DNA of 64,000 nucleotides from Polytrichum commune (lineage: Eukaryota > Streptophyta > Polytrichopsida > Polytrichales > Polytrichaceae). The translations under genes and the position numbers were made by a program. Positions 24,501 through 35,999 of the stretch are shown piece by piece. The stretch lies in contig OX485806.1 in the NCBI GenBank assembly GCA_950295325.1, positions 27,156,001 through 27,220,000 on the forward strand, read 5' to 3'. Under the pieces are notes generated by a model that did not search any database, was not told the DNA's origin, and saw only the letters and a program-made list of their open reading frames with translations. Position 1 is the first letter of the stretch; every line of letters begins with the position of its first letter.

Positions 24501-24954
24501 CTCATGAAATTGAAATCGGTAGTATGTTAAAAGGTAGCTCAAACAACAAAGGGTAACCAAATAAGGGTCTAGCCCCACTTGACTTTAGAGCGTTGTGATT
24601 TTAAATGCTAAAATCTGCACCGTTTATAGGGTTGGGTCCGTTCACACACTCTGTGGTTCATTTCGGACTATTTTGTGGGCCCGGTACTTAATGGTTCGTT
24701 TTATTTTTACATGAGGAGTTGTCATGTCACCCCTAACATTACCGTCTTCTCCGTACCTTCTATACCTCTCATGGTTGTTGCTAAAAAAAAAACAATTGCA
24801 ACTCTTACATATTTAATCGACCCATCATGCTCTATAGAGTTCGGGAAGGGGATTCACACCATTACTTGGATGTTGGAGATTGAAGGAAGCGACAACTAAA
24901 ACTTCGCAATTGCCATTGCTGCCAAGTTAATAAGGGCATGAAGTCACTGCTAGC
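21519..24954. other. AT-rich intergenic DNA with weak coding-like remnants
   Basis: Contains the acidic remnant at 23640-23940. Two similar stretches at about 23320-23370 and 24420-24490 (TTAGCTCCAACA..GGACTxATCTTG) indicate a decayed local duplication. No intact gene seen. Confidence 0.45.
23640..23940 (+). pseudogene. Unidentified acidic coding-like remnant
   Basis: A frame reading DLNNPCEPTDEEFLDMYSS, then a stop, followed by an open frame (23733-23939) with VDVVEEVVGLSVAKRSLETLK. It resembles a fragment of a transposon-associated protein, but no family is identifiable. Confidence 0.25.
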
Positions 24955-24957
24955 TAA

Positions 24958-25290
24958 CACTAGTAGAAAACTATGCCCCAAAAAACAACATCCGAAAACG
25001 AATGTAGTTGTTTTGACTAGGCTGATCTACAGTCGCTAAACAATTGCATATTTGTTTTTTTTTGTGTTTTTTTGTGTGTTTTGTGTGTGTGTTTTAATTT
25101 TTAAAATTTTAATTTTAAAGGTGTTTTCAGTACTTTTCCAATAGTATACTACACGCCCCCAATTTCCTAAAATTTGAGTCGCTAAAGCAAAAAAAAACTG
25201 GCAATCGTTTAACGATTGCAGATCAGGCTAGTCCAAAGAACCGCAACCAATTTCAGCTCTAGTTCTTGTTGACATAGTTTTCTACTAATG
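24958..25290. mobile_element. CACTA-like MITE, 333 bp, TSD TAA
   Basis: It begins CACTAGTAGAAAACTATG and ends with the complement of CATTAGTAGAAAACTATG. TAA flanks both sides (24955-24957, 25291-25293). CACTA termini with a 3-bp duplication indicate the CACTA (En/Spm) superfamily. The inner phrase CTGATCTACAGTCGCTAAAC also occurs, diverged, at about 3310-3340, so another degraded relative lies there. Confidence 0.8.
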
Positions 25291-25623
25291 TAATGACAGA
25301 GAGCAGCCAATGAGAGTGCAAGGACATTGCATTATTAGCGGCCCAAGATTTTAGCCGACGAAGGTGAGTTCTTAAGTTTTATTTGCGGCTTGGAGTTTAA
25401 AGCCTTTTTTTTTGTATGTGCCACGCAATATGCCAGCTAGTAGTTACAAACTCTGGTGTGGAAAAGGCAATAAGTAAACTTCATGTTACAGCTAAAACTG
25501 CAGAAATTAGGGTCATGTGTGTGTGTGTGTGTGTGTGGGGGGGGGGGGGGGTCTTAAGGCCCATCTATCTTTGTGTGCGGATGTGCACGAGCTTTGTGAA
25601 ACTCCTTGCAGGTAAGTGAAGTT

Positions 25624-26133
25624 ATGCCCCCTCCCCATTACACTTGACTTTAGCTAAGCCTAGAAGTTGGTTCTAAGAACACGGCTTTCACACCATTGAC
25701 ACTATCTAGTCCTGCGCCTAGTTGGCGAAGGATGTGGCGTGGATTAAAAGTGGGGGTTTAGAGCCTCCAGCACTGACCCTCCCTCCCATGGGTACCTGGA
25801 CACGAGGCAAAGAATGTAGGACATTTAAAAGTGTTGCCTCCCGCCCTTGTGATTGGTTGCTTTTTAGTCTTAGCTATGAGGGCACAAGGAGCTGCATTAA
25901 CAAAAACCGATGGTAAGATGGAAGAGCAGTAAGCCATTAGGGGACGGGACAAAATGTATCCCACACATCAGTGCTCGGGAGGTAAAACAATGAGCATGTG
26001 TGAAAGCTTCTTAACTAAAACCTACTTGAAAAATCTCCGGAGCAAGTTCTTGTAGGTGCATTGGGATAGCCGGAGGCCTCCGCCATAACTAAGAGAGCTT
26101 TGCCCGGTTTTAAGGAAAGACTTTGGTTATTTG
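25624..26133. mobile_element. CCCCCTCCCC family (copy 3, inverted, truncated)
   Basis: Begins TGCCCCCTCCCC, then follows the reverse complement of copies 1 and 2 to about 26133 (GACTTTGGTTATTTG). The second terminal repeat is absent. Confidence 0.75.
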
Positions 26134-26561
26134 TGGATCCAATGTTCAAGAGCGATACCCTCATATGAGTTTCATTTTGGAGGGCTCTCAAATTCCAAAC
26201 CTTCAGTTGAAGGGTTGGTTCAAACCCAAAACTTGAATCCAAGAATACGTTAATGAAACACAAAGCTTACATTAAACTTGTGCATGAAGCATATGGGTAC
26301 ATGTTTCTAGTACAATGTGAAGAATTAAGAATCAACCATCTACCTCCACTCCAGGTAGTGACAGTGCCCTATGCTCGTTGATTCTTGTGGCGAACATATT
26401 ATATTGAGGACTTCAAGTGACATCTTCATCTTCAATTTGGGGTTGCGTTTTGAAGGGTTGTTTTGAGAGAGGTATATTTTGAAGGGTCAAATCGCGTTTG
26501 AAGGGCATTGATTGAAGACTTCGATCTCGAACACTGGTCACGATCATAATGTGACTATGAT

Positions 26562-26790
26562 CAGTGATGGGGGAGATTTTTGGGCATAATCGGTTGAGAT
26601 CCTAGTGTTTGCAAGTCCAACTGGTTACATGTTGACATCCTCCGGTTTTCCTTTAATAAATTGGGGTATATTCTATAAATTCCTCTAAAATGATCGGTAA
26701 GTTTCATGCAGTCTTGAACTACTTCAACCGGTTATTTCTCAAAATCAACTGGTTCATTTGTAACTAACTGCCGGTTCTCCTCAATCATAG
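26562..26790. mobile_element. hAT-like MITE (copy A), TSD ACTATGAT
   Basis: The ends read CAGTGATGGGGGAGA and, inverted, CTATGATTGAGGAGA. An 8-bp duplication ACTATGAT lies at 26554-26561 and 26791-26798. An 8-bp target duplication and CARTG-type ends are typical of hAT elements. The interior contains repeated CCGGTT-type motifs. Confidence 0.8.
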
Positions 26791-26869
26791 ACTATGATCA
26801 TAAATTTTTGAACTTCCCAAGCTCAGCTTTCACTTTACTATACTTCCTTGCAGTTCCTTATTAAAGTTA

Positions 26870-28505
26870 GAGCCGCTTTACACCTAGAGGCCGGGCCAAT
26901 TCCCCTTGAGGCCGATTGCATGAAATTTCAGCCCCTTTTGGGTTGGAGGCCGGCTTCAACTACACATTATAATAAGATCATAATGGGGGCCAATTTTTCC
27001 ATATGTAAAGGCTTTAGGGCCAAGAAGCTAGGTCGATTCAATAACTCTAGCACAATCTAACGGATCTAGCATAATCTAGCATAAAGTTGTTCATATTTCC
27101 ACATAATCCAATGGATATAATTCATTGAAAAAATCAAATTTTATTTAAAAAAAAGGTTTTATTTTTTTTATTGAAATGTGACGTTGGCCCCGAGGCCAAG
27201 AATTGGCTCTCCATTGTGGGTGCACCCAATTCAACAAGCTCGGGCGGTGTCAGACCATGCATTCTTTGATAAAAAAAATGCATACCACCAAATCGACCCG
27301 GCCTCTAGGTGTAAAGGGGTGGGGGCAGATTTCAGCCTTTTGACTAATCACAAGTGAGGATTTCTAGCCTCTTGGACAACAAATTAGCCCGGCCTCTAGG
27401 TGTAAAGGGGTGGGGTTCGATTTCAACCTTTTAGCCAATCACAAGTGAGGATTTCTAGCCTCTTGCACAACGAATTGGCCCGGCCTCTAGGTGTAAAGGA
27501 ATGGGGGCCGATTTCAACCTTTTGACCAATCACAAGTGAGGATTTCTAGCCTCTTACACAACGATTTGGCCCGGCCTCTAGGTGTGAAGGGGTGAGGTTC
27601 GATTTCAACCTTTTGGCCAATCACAAGTGAGGATTTCCAGCCTCTTACACAACGAATTGGCCCGGCCTCTAGGTGTAAAGGGATGGGGACCGATTTCAGT
27701 CTTTTGACCAATCACAAGTGAGGATTTCTAGCCTCTTACACAACGATTTGGCCCGGCCTCTAGGTGTAAAGGGGTGAGGTTCGATTTCAGCCTTTTGGCC
27801 AATCACAAGTGAGGATTTCTAGCCTCTTACACAACGAATTGGCCCGGCCTCTAGGTGTAAAGGAATGGGGACCGATTTCAGTCTTTTGACCAATCACAAG
27901 TGAGGATTTCTAGCCTCTTACACAACGATTTGGCCCGGCCTCTAGGTGTAAAGGGGTGAGGTTCAATTTCAGCCTTTTGGCCAATCACAAGTGAGGATTT
28001 CCAGCCTCTTACACAACGAATTGGCCCGGCCTCTAGGTGTAAAGGGATGGGGACCGATTTCAATCTTTTGACCAATCACAAGTGAGGATTTCTAGCCTCT
28101 TACACAACGATTTGGCCCGGCCTCTAGGTGTAAAGGGGTGAGGTTCGATTTCAGCCTTTTGGCCAATCACAAGTGAGGATTTCCAGCCTCTTACACAACG
28201 AATTGGCCCGGCCTCTAGGTGTAAAGGGATGGGGACCGATTTCAGTGTTTTGACCAATCACAAGTGAGGATTTCTAGCCTCTTACACAACGATTTGGCCT
28301 GGCCTCTAGGTGTAAAGGGGTGAGGTTCCATTTCAGCCTTTTGGCCAATCACAAGTGAGGATTTCCAGCCTCTTACACAACGAATTGGCCCGGCCTCTAG
28401 GTGTAAAGGGATGGGGACCGATTTCAATCTTTTGACCAATCACAAGTGAGGATTTCTAGCCTCTTACACAACGATTTGGCCCGGCCTCTAGGTGTAAAGT
28501 GGCCC
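26870..28505. mobile_element. Harbinger-like element with terminal-derived tandem array
   Basis: The left end (GAGCCGCTTTACACCTAGAG, then GCCGGGCCAA) and the right end (complement GGGCCACTTTACACCTAGAG, then GCCGGGCCAA) are inverted repeats of about 30 bp. They are preceded by TTA at 26867-26869 and followed by TAA at 28506-28508, a TWA-type site as used by PIF/Harbinger, though the two triplets differ. The right three quarters is a tandem array whose unit contains the terminal repeat itself. No transposase ORF is present, so it is non-autonomous. Confidence 0.75.
27285..28505. repeat. 91-bp satellite-like array with 182-bp higher-order dimer
   Basis: About 13 units of 91 bp each carry GGCCCGGCCTCTAGGTGTAA and AATCACAAGTGAGGATTTC. 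From about 27500 on, two unit types alternate (AACGAATTGG with TTTTGACC, and AACGATTTGG with TTTTGGCC), giving a 182-bp dimer copied several times with almost no change. Minus-strand ORFs of 65 residues repeating through it are by-products. Confidence 0.95.
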
Positions 28506-28989
28506 TAATAAGTCAGCATCTGGCCTGTGTCTTGTCCTCACAACACTCCAACTCGCTGTTGGCACTCAAAACACAAAAGGCTGGATGTAAGTTAAGCTTG
28601 TGGCGCCCATGTGGGCTTCCGCCCTGAGCCAACAATCCCATTGGAAACGTGATCCAGTTTCGCCCCACTTTGCCAAATTGCCATTGTATAAAGGGCGGGC
28701 ATGCTAGCTAGCTAGGCTCTACTTCAATGCAAGGTGGATGCGTCTTCTTACGTTTTTTTTTTCTCTGACTACACTTTCCGACGAAACTTCTTCAAGGATA
28801 ATGAACCTCGTCACAGTTCGTATGCGAGGTGAGCAAATCCAAGTCGATGCCCAAAAGCCACTTTCCTCATGAACTTTGGAGCTCGTTATGGATATTGAAT
28901 TCGTTATCGAAGTGAGGAGTCTCGTGCTCTTTAAATGGTCATATAGGTCGATATATATTAGTATATAGGTATTGAGTTTAAGACGGTTA

Positions 28990-29513
28990 TGCCCCCTCCC
29001 CACTTGACTCTATCAGATAATCAAAGTTCTTCTTAAAAATTGGGTAAAAGCTCCCTCGGTTACAACGGAGGCGTCCGGCTATCCCAATGCACCTACAAGA
29101 ACTTGCTCCGCAGATTGTCGAGTGGGTTTTAGTTAAGTAGCTTTCACGCATGTTCATGGTTTTATCTCCTGAGCAATGAATGGTAGATAGTTTTTGACCC
29201 ATCTCCAAATGCCTTACTACCCATCTATCTTACCATCGGTTTTTGTTAATGAAGCCCCTCGTGCCCTTGTAGCTAAGACTAAAAGCATTCAATCGCAAGG
29301 GCGGGAGGCGACACTTTTAAAGGTCCTATATTCTTGCCTCATGTCTAGGTGCCGATGGGAGGGTCAGTCGGTGCTTGAGGCTTAAAACCCCCACTTTCAA
29401 GCCATGCCACATCATTTGCCAACTAGGCTTGGCACTAGATAATGTCGATGTTGTGAGGCCGTGCTTTTAGGACCAACTTCTAGGCTTAGCTAAAGACAAG
29501 TGGGGAGGGGGCA
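28990..29513. mobile_element. Terminal-repeat element, CCCCCTCCCC family (copy 1)
   Basis: Starts TGCCCCCTCCCCACTTG and ends with its exact complement (17 bp). 524 bp, no ORF of note. Shares most of its length with 33463-33983, and in reverse with 25624-26133 and 34534-35262. Confidence 0.85.
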
Positions 29514-32468
29514 ATATTGTATTTTGAATACGTAGTCGAAATTTCATGAAACGTATGTCCTTTTGGTACCTCCCCACGTGCCACTCAAAAGTAGGTGTTG
29601 GATGGAGACCAATATCCAAATTGGGGATGTGTAGCTTGTGCATAGGGGGTGCACTCATTGTTGGAACCGGGGACCATGTGCATGTGTAACCTTGAAATTA
29701 ATATCCCTAATATACAAGATTTTTCCCCTCTCAAAAATGATAGACATATAATATGCAGCTAGGAAATCTCCTCGAAATAAATAAATTATGTAAATCCCAA
29801 CCATATGTATATGCCTGAAAGATTGCATGGAAATTATGGCTAAAATACTCTTAGCAAGACATATTTATTGGCTGAAATTGGTTGCGGTTTTTTTTGGCAT
29901 AGTTTTTCTTAGCAAGAGAAATTGATACATAAGCATGAGAGCAGGGAGACTTAGATCCTTGCGGCGTAGGAGTGCGAGGTAGAGGCCAAACCCTATTTGG
30001 AAAAAAAATAGATACTTGATCCATGCCTTTCTTATTGTGCGGCGACAATAGCCGTTTGTGGGGGAAGCAAGAGAGGGCGAAGGGGGGGGGTGTGCAAGAC
30101 TCAAGTGTGGAGGCACACAGAGGTGATTGGGTTGTGTCTAGTGTGGGCATGACCTCAGATGTGCAAGGGCAAAACCCGGTTGGGAGACTTGTGTTAGGCG
30201 GGCATACTAACATAACATGCAGGTACCCACATACAAGCGTAAGGGGCACAAGGTAGTTGGGCTACATCGCACGGTGAGGATCTAGGTCGGGCACTCAAAG
30301 CACGCCTTGGAGGCGTGGAAAACCCATGGCTACTGGTTAGCTGGGTCGTACCCCATGGGTTGAGTCACCTAAGACTTCGAAAGCGAGTGTGAACTAGCCT
30401 TGGGAGGCCAAGAGAAGTTAGAGCATACTAACATGTGTTGTGGACTTGGGCAGGTTTAGGTGCTCGTGCCGCGAGTATGGCACGGACCATGACATAGAGG
30501 TACGTTACATGGAGATTGATTAGTTGTATCCTAAATCCAAGGTCAACCCAATCTCCATGTTTGCACTAAAGTTGTGAATGATACTAAGAGGTCAAGCCTA
30601 GGACTCTAACGGGTGCAAGCTAAGCCTTTGTTTATCTTGTCTCTTTGAGGTTGGAATCAATGATCGGGGAGAACCGGCAGTTAGTTACAAATGAACCGGT
30701 TGAGTTTGAGAAATAACTGGTTGAAGTTCAAGTCTGCAGGATAATTACCGATCATTTTAGAGGAATTTATAGAATATACCCCAATTTAGTAAAAGGAAAA
30801 CCAAAGGATGTCAACATGTAACCGGTTGGACTTGCAAACACTAGGATCTCAGCCGATTATGAATGCCCCAAAAATTCCCCGATCACTGGTCAGAATTAAC
30901 TTACTACCCGCTAACAAAACATGAACAATATCAAATCCGGAGTCTGCGATAGGGCGGACATTAAGTTCGCCCCTACGAACTATGGGGGTGTCAGATCCGG
31001 GCGGGGGGCAACCTCCATGGAATTTTTTGAACCCGACCGAAAATTGCTGCCTACCCCGCCCAACTTCGAAAAAAATGTTGCCCTAGCATTCTTGAAGGCC
31101 GTTTGCCTACAAATCCCATATTGAGTGCACTTCGCCTTCAAGGTCTAAAATCCAATATATATGTGCACTTCCTATTAGTAAATAAGCAATTCATTGGGAG
31201 TTCATTCCGGAAATGAAACCATCAATGAAGCCCGTAATCAAATAAAATTACAAAATCCTCATTAACATTGAGGTTATAATTTTTATGACTTACCATTTGA
31301 AATTGTCTTTGTCATTCTAAAATGACACTTAAATTTAGTGTGCTGATTTAGTATGTATATTTTATAATATTTTAGTAATGCGGCCTACTTTCACAAGTAT
31401 TCATACACATTCAAACCAATTAAGTGTGATTTAATGTCATTAAGTCTAATTAATTCTGGACAAATTAAGTCTAAACATGAACAATATCAAATCCGGAGTG
31501 TGCGATAGGAGTATAGATTGATCTGGGGCAAGAGAAGAGATCTTTACTAATTAGAGACGAGATCCTAAACTTCAGGAATACGACTCTCAGATTCTAGGTC
31601 GGTGGTAAAGGAACCTTTACTTCCGTCACGTTTAAAGAAAGGCCACGTAGACCACCACTGCACTTCTACTTATGAGCTACTCATATAGGCCCTGAGTCTT
31701 GTTGCTTGTCTTAGGCATATATCTCCGCTTTTGCACATAAGGTAGAGGGGCCCTTTCCCGCTCGGGTCCTTAAACCGCTCACTAGACCTATCCAAACAAG
31801 AGGTACACTATAGCTTCCAACCTCAAATTTCTATGTAATCATGGTGTACATTTTTGGGGTGAGTGGTTTTGGGTACCCCTATGAGTTCTCCTTCCAAAAT
31901 TCATAACTAATTCAATATTAATCCAAAATTAATTATTCCAATTGGTCCAATTTCCAATGTACTTTGCACATCTTCCAAGATTGATTCCCCCTTAATAACT
32001 CCCCAATGAACATGCCAATCTGAAATTCGAGCGGGAAAGGGCCCCTCTACCTTAGTACCGCTACCAATTTGTAAAACAATGTCCATCACAGTCGGAGTAA
32101 GAGGAGCCGTACACGAACACTCTATAAATAAACTAACCAACCTCGGAATTTCAAAAGCCAACATCAAGACTCTCATGAAGAATATACATCAAAATGCCAC
32201 CAAATATCTCACTTATCTAGTTCTAATTAAAAGGAAACTGGAAAATAAACAAATTTCTGTCCCACCCGCATAAGGCCCTAGGATTACTAATGCACTGCCA
32301 GAGTCCACCTCCCAAAGGAGGCATAACACCACATGTTGCATCATGAATTATTGTGATCAACAGTCAGTGAACGGGCTCCCATTCACGCCGGTATACTATA
32401 CGGGCATTATCTTTTTCTTTTTCTTTTGCTTTATGTACATCGGTGTTGCTGATTCCAACCCATGCTAA
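29514..32468. other. AT-rich intergenic DNA around the hAT-like copy B
   Basis: No gene seen. The phrase AACATGAACAATATCAAATCC occurs twice (about 30919 and 31474), each followed by GGAGTxTGCGATAGG, marking a decayed duplication about 555 bp apart. Confidence 0.5.
30658..30888. mobile_element. hAT-like MITE (copy B), inverted relative to copy A
   Basis: It starts CAATGATCGGGGAGAA and ends with the complement of CAGTGATCGGGGAA. Flanks GTTGGAAT (30650-30657) and GTCAGAAT (30889-30896) match at six of eight bases, a decayed 8-bp duplication. The interior is the reverse complement of copy A with substitutions. Confidence 0.8.
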
Positions 32469-32838
32469 GGGCCACTTCACACACGAGCGAAGAGCCGAGC
32501 CCGAACGAAAGTGTCCAAAGGCCATCCCAACACACCTCCGAAATCATGTCGTGTGTGGTCATGGACCCTCGAGTGTAGTGTGAAGTCATATGCCACCGGG
32601 CTCTCAACCAACTGCTATTTCAAAAAAAAATCTATTACTGAGGGTCCCCGCACATGATGAAATAAAATAAAAACAATGGTTCTGAGCATGCGGAGTCCCA
32701 TGATCTCCCGGTGGTTTTGTGTGAGGCCTACCTCCAAGAGGTGGTTTTTGAGAATAGTCCAAGTGACCATGAAACATAATCCATTTGATGCCATGTATGA
32801 ATCCGTGTAGACTCTTAGTCTCGTGTGTGAAGTGGCCC
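32469..32838. mobile_element. Harbinger-like MITE, about 370 bp
   Basis: GGGCCACTTCACACACGAG at the left is repeated exactly inverted at the right. Adjacent triplets are TAA (left) and TTA (right), so the target duplication is uncertain. Internal sequence has no ORF. Confidence 0.72.
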
Positions 32839-33462
32839 TTAAGTCTTTTGGTTAAAGGCACGAATTCCTCTTTTTGAAGAACCGCCAGAGGTCAAGGGAG
32901 TGTTCTTACATCGATAATCGATGCATGTAGAATGCCTCTCATGCATCAACATCATATCACCAAATCGTGTTATAATTTGATCCAAGTGGACATACCTTTG
33001 GCCCGGGGAGTGCACTTAAAGTTAAGATTAGGAATACACGTGAGTGCGTTTTAATAGCATACCCCCTACAATACTTGGCCTTAAAATAGTTTTTAAATTA
33101 AGACTTTTAAGTGCCAAATCACTACGTATATATCTATCACTTGGTATAAATTTCAGGACGAAAAGTTTTTAAAAATTATTAAAAAAATGATAGAAGTTTG
33201 AACTAAAATGCGTTGCTTTTTGCTTCAAAAATCAATTTAAAAATATTTACAATTGATTATTTTTTGAAATTCATACAACAAGAACTTTAGATTGTGTTTA
33301 ACAACTTCATATTTTTTTTTTACAAATTTTAGATGATTTTTTAGTACACACATAGGGGGGGTCAAAAGTATGCACTCACGTGATTCCTAGTCTTAACTTT
33401 AAGTGCACTCCCTGAGACCTTTGGCTATCGTGATGTTGGTTATTAACTGGCAACACATATAA

Positions 33463-33983
33463 TGCCCCCTCCCCACCTGACTTTACCAAATAACCAAAGT
33501 CTTTCCTAAAAACCGGGTAAAGCTCCCTCGGTTATAGTGGAGGCATCTGGCTGTCCCAATGCACCCACAAGAACTTGCTGCGGAGATTTTTGAGTAGGTT
33601 TTAGTTAAGTAGCTTTCACACATGTTCATGGTTTTATCTACCAAGCAATGAATGTTGGATAGTTTTTGTCCCATCCCCAAATGCCTTACTACTCATCTAT
33701 CTTACCATCGGTTTTTGTTAATGAAGCTCCTCGTGCCCTCATAACTAAGACTAAAAAGCAACCAATCACAAGGGCAGGAGGCGACACTTTTAAAGGTCCT
33801 ATATTCTTGCCTCATGTTTAGGTATGGATGGGAGGGTCAGTGTTTGGGGCTTAAGACCTCCACTTTTAAGCCATGCCACATCATTTGCCAACTAGGCTCG
33901 GCACTAGATAATGCCGATGGTGTGGAGGCCGTGTTGTTAGAACCAACTTTTAGGCCTCGCTAAAGTCAGGTGGGGAGGGGGCA
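33463..33983. mobile_element. Terminal-repeat element, CCCCCTCCCC family (copy 2)
   Basis: TGCCCCCTCCCCACCTGACT at the left is matched inverted at the right, over about 22 bp. 521 bp. Target duplication not clear; superfamily unknown. Confidence 0.85.
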
Positions 33984-34029
33984 TGAGTGCATTTGCAAAT
34001 CCATACAAGGGAACAACTACGGTTGCATC

Positions 34030-34382
34030 ATCTACACTACACATGACATTTAGTTCATACCGTATTTTATGTCACTATGGTAACTTTTTGAATGACACTT
34101 TTTATGAATAAGTGAACAAATACTGTCATGGATGATGGGTGAGTTCATCCATTGTGTTAAACCCTGCCTTCTGTTGTCAAGAAACTTGTGATGAAATATT
34201 GTCATGGATGATTGAAAATTGGATGAAAACTCACTTGGTAAGTCACAGTCACTACAAACACTGTAAATATATAATGTTGGGTTAACATTCAGTGTTGGTG
34301 GCACTACACCACGGTTTACAATTAGTATTGAGCAAGACTATTAGAATTGGTGGCACTAAATATCATAATTAGTGTAGTTTTC
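34030..34382. repeat. Dispersed repeat family, TTAGTGT type (copy 1)
   Basis: Contains TCACTATGGTAACTTTTTG, GTTCATCCATTG, GAAAATTGGATGAAAA and CAATTAGTATTGAGCAAGAC in this order, shared with 57440-57832 and, more diverged, 2412-2795. The ends carry loosely inverted TGAYATTTAGT motifs, so it is probably a degenerate MITE. Confidence 0.75.
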
Positions 34383-34533
34383 CCATACACTGTACAAAGG
34401 TGGAGGATACACTTGAAGCATAATAAGTACTCACCTACTTAGCTATGCAACCTCAATGGATCATCAACATAATATTGCATAGAAATGCCTTACCCTAGTT
34501 AACATCAACACTCTGATGCACTCACCTTCTCTA

Positions 34534-35262
34534 ATGCCCTATCCCACCTGACTTTAGCTTTGCCTAAAAGTTTGTTCTAAAGGCATGGTCTTCACACCAT
34601 CGACGCTATCTAGTCCCGAGCCTATTTGGCAAAGGACGTGGCATGGTTTAAAAGCGGAGGTTTCAAGCCTCAAGACCAACCCTCCCATCTGTACTTAGAA
34701 ATGAGACAAGAATGTGGGATTTTTAAAAATATCACTATATTCGTTAATTAGAGACTTTGGAAAGTCTTAAAGTAAATGCAAATGGTTTAATATTTTGTCC
34801 AATTTCTTATTATGATGACATGTATTTGTGCCAAATTAGTTAGTGTTGCCCACGTGAATCGCTTTATGTCACATCGAGTATATTCTTGTGTTGTTCTTGT
34901 TCTTTATTTGAAAATCATGTCCTTAATTAATAGTCTCAAAATCATGAAAAAGTCTCCAATTACCGAATATAGTGATAAATGTTGCTTCCAACCATTGTGA
35001 TTGGTTGTTGCTTTTAGTCTTAGCTATGAGAGTGCGACGAGCTTCATTAACAAATACTTGGGGATGGGACAAAAACTATTCAACACACCACTGCTCAATA
35101 GATAAAACAATGAACATGTGTGAAAGTTGCTTAAACACAACCTACTCGAAAGTCTCCGGAGCAAGTTCTTGTAGGTGCACCGGTATAATTGGGTGCCTCC
35201 GCCATAACCGAGAGATCTTTACCCAGTTTTTAGGAAAGACTTTGGTTATTTGGTACATCCAT
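34534..35262. mobile_element. CCCCCTCCCC family (copy 4), split by a MITE
   Basis: Left part 34534-34730 and right part 34977-35262 together match copies 1-3. The interruption is the 246-bp MITE at 34731. The end at 35262 is truncated. Confidence 0.85.
34731..34976. mobile_element. MITE with 4-bp target duplication AAAT (copy 1)
   Basis: A 246-bp element starting ATCACTATATTCGTTAATTA and ending with its near-perfect inverted complement (about 26 of 28). AAAT flanks it at 34727-34730 and 34977-34980. It sits inside an older repeat (34534-35262); removing it plus one AAAT restores that repeat, as seen by comparison with 25828-25850. A second, almost identical copy is at 39408. Confidence 0.92.
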
Positions 35263-35999
35263 GTGGGAACATGCCTTCAGTGACCTACAAACTACTAGGA
35301 AGCTTTGCTAATAACATTGGCAAACTACTAGGAAATTTTACTTTATACATTTGCGCCTGAGATACAGAGCTCCACACCTGGCATCACAATGAATTATGAT
35401 TGATAGATGTGAGAGGGAAGTGTGATCTCATTCAATAAGCAATGGTCCAAGATGACCCTAAACTATTGGATGACAATGGAGAGGTGCCCAACTCCGAACG
35501 GAGGGGTTGGCGGTTTGATTCCCGGCTGTGAAATCGCCCCTTGCCTTGATGGAAAAACCAAGAGCCCACCCACCGCAAGGTAGGCAATAAACCCCTGCGG
35601 AGTGTGTAAACTTGTGCTGCAAACGATTACATGAGGCCTCTTAGCTCTGTTAACCATAAGAATTGATTGGAATGTGTTGCGATCTTTAGGGTTTTAGATC
35701 CATGGTGGGGCAATGCATACGTTCTTTGTGTTTGGGGCTTGTGATTTTGTTGCTTCCCTCTATGGTGGTGCTTTAGGGTTTTTACAAGGTGTGGCAATGG
35801 ATAAATGTAACGTGTTTGGTGCTCTCAAGTATGTTGTTTCAGTTGACATTTAAGTATATTTGGATAAATTGTTTATCCAAAATCAATAAGGGATGTGCAT
35901 TTGTGAAGATAAAAGCATTAAATAACAACAACCACAATTTCGAATGTTTGTATTGCATGTTTGTCAACCACCGTATTTGTGTGGTTTTGTGATCTAGTG

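Noticed and set aside
27514-28439. Repeated 65-residue ORFs on the minus strand
   Set aside because: By-products of the 182-bp tandem array; identical because the DNA is repeated.
27285-28505. CRISPR array
   Set aside because: Units are contiguous tandem repeats without unique spacers, in a plant genome.
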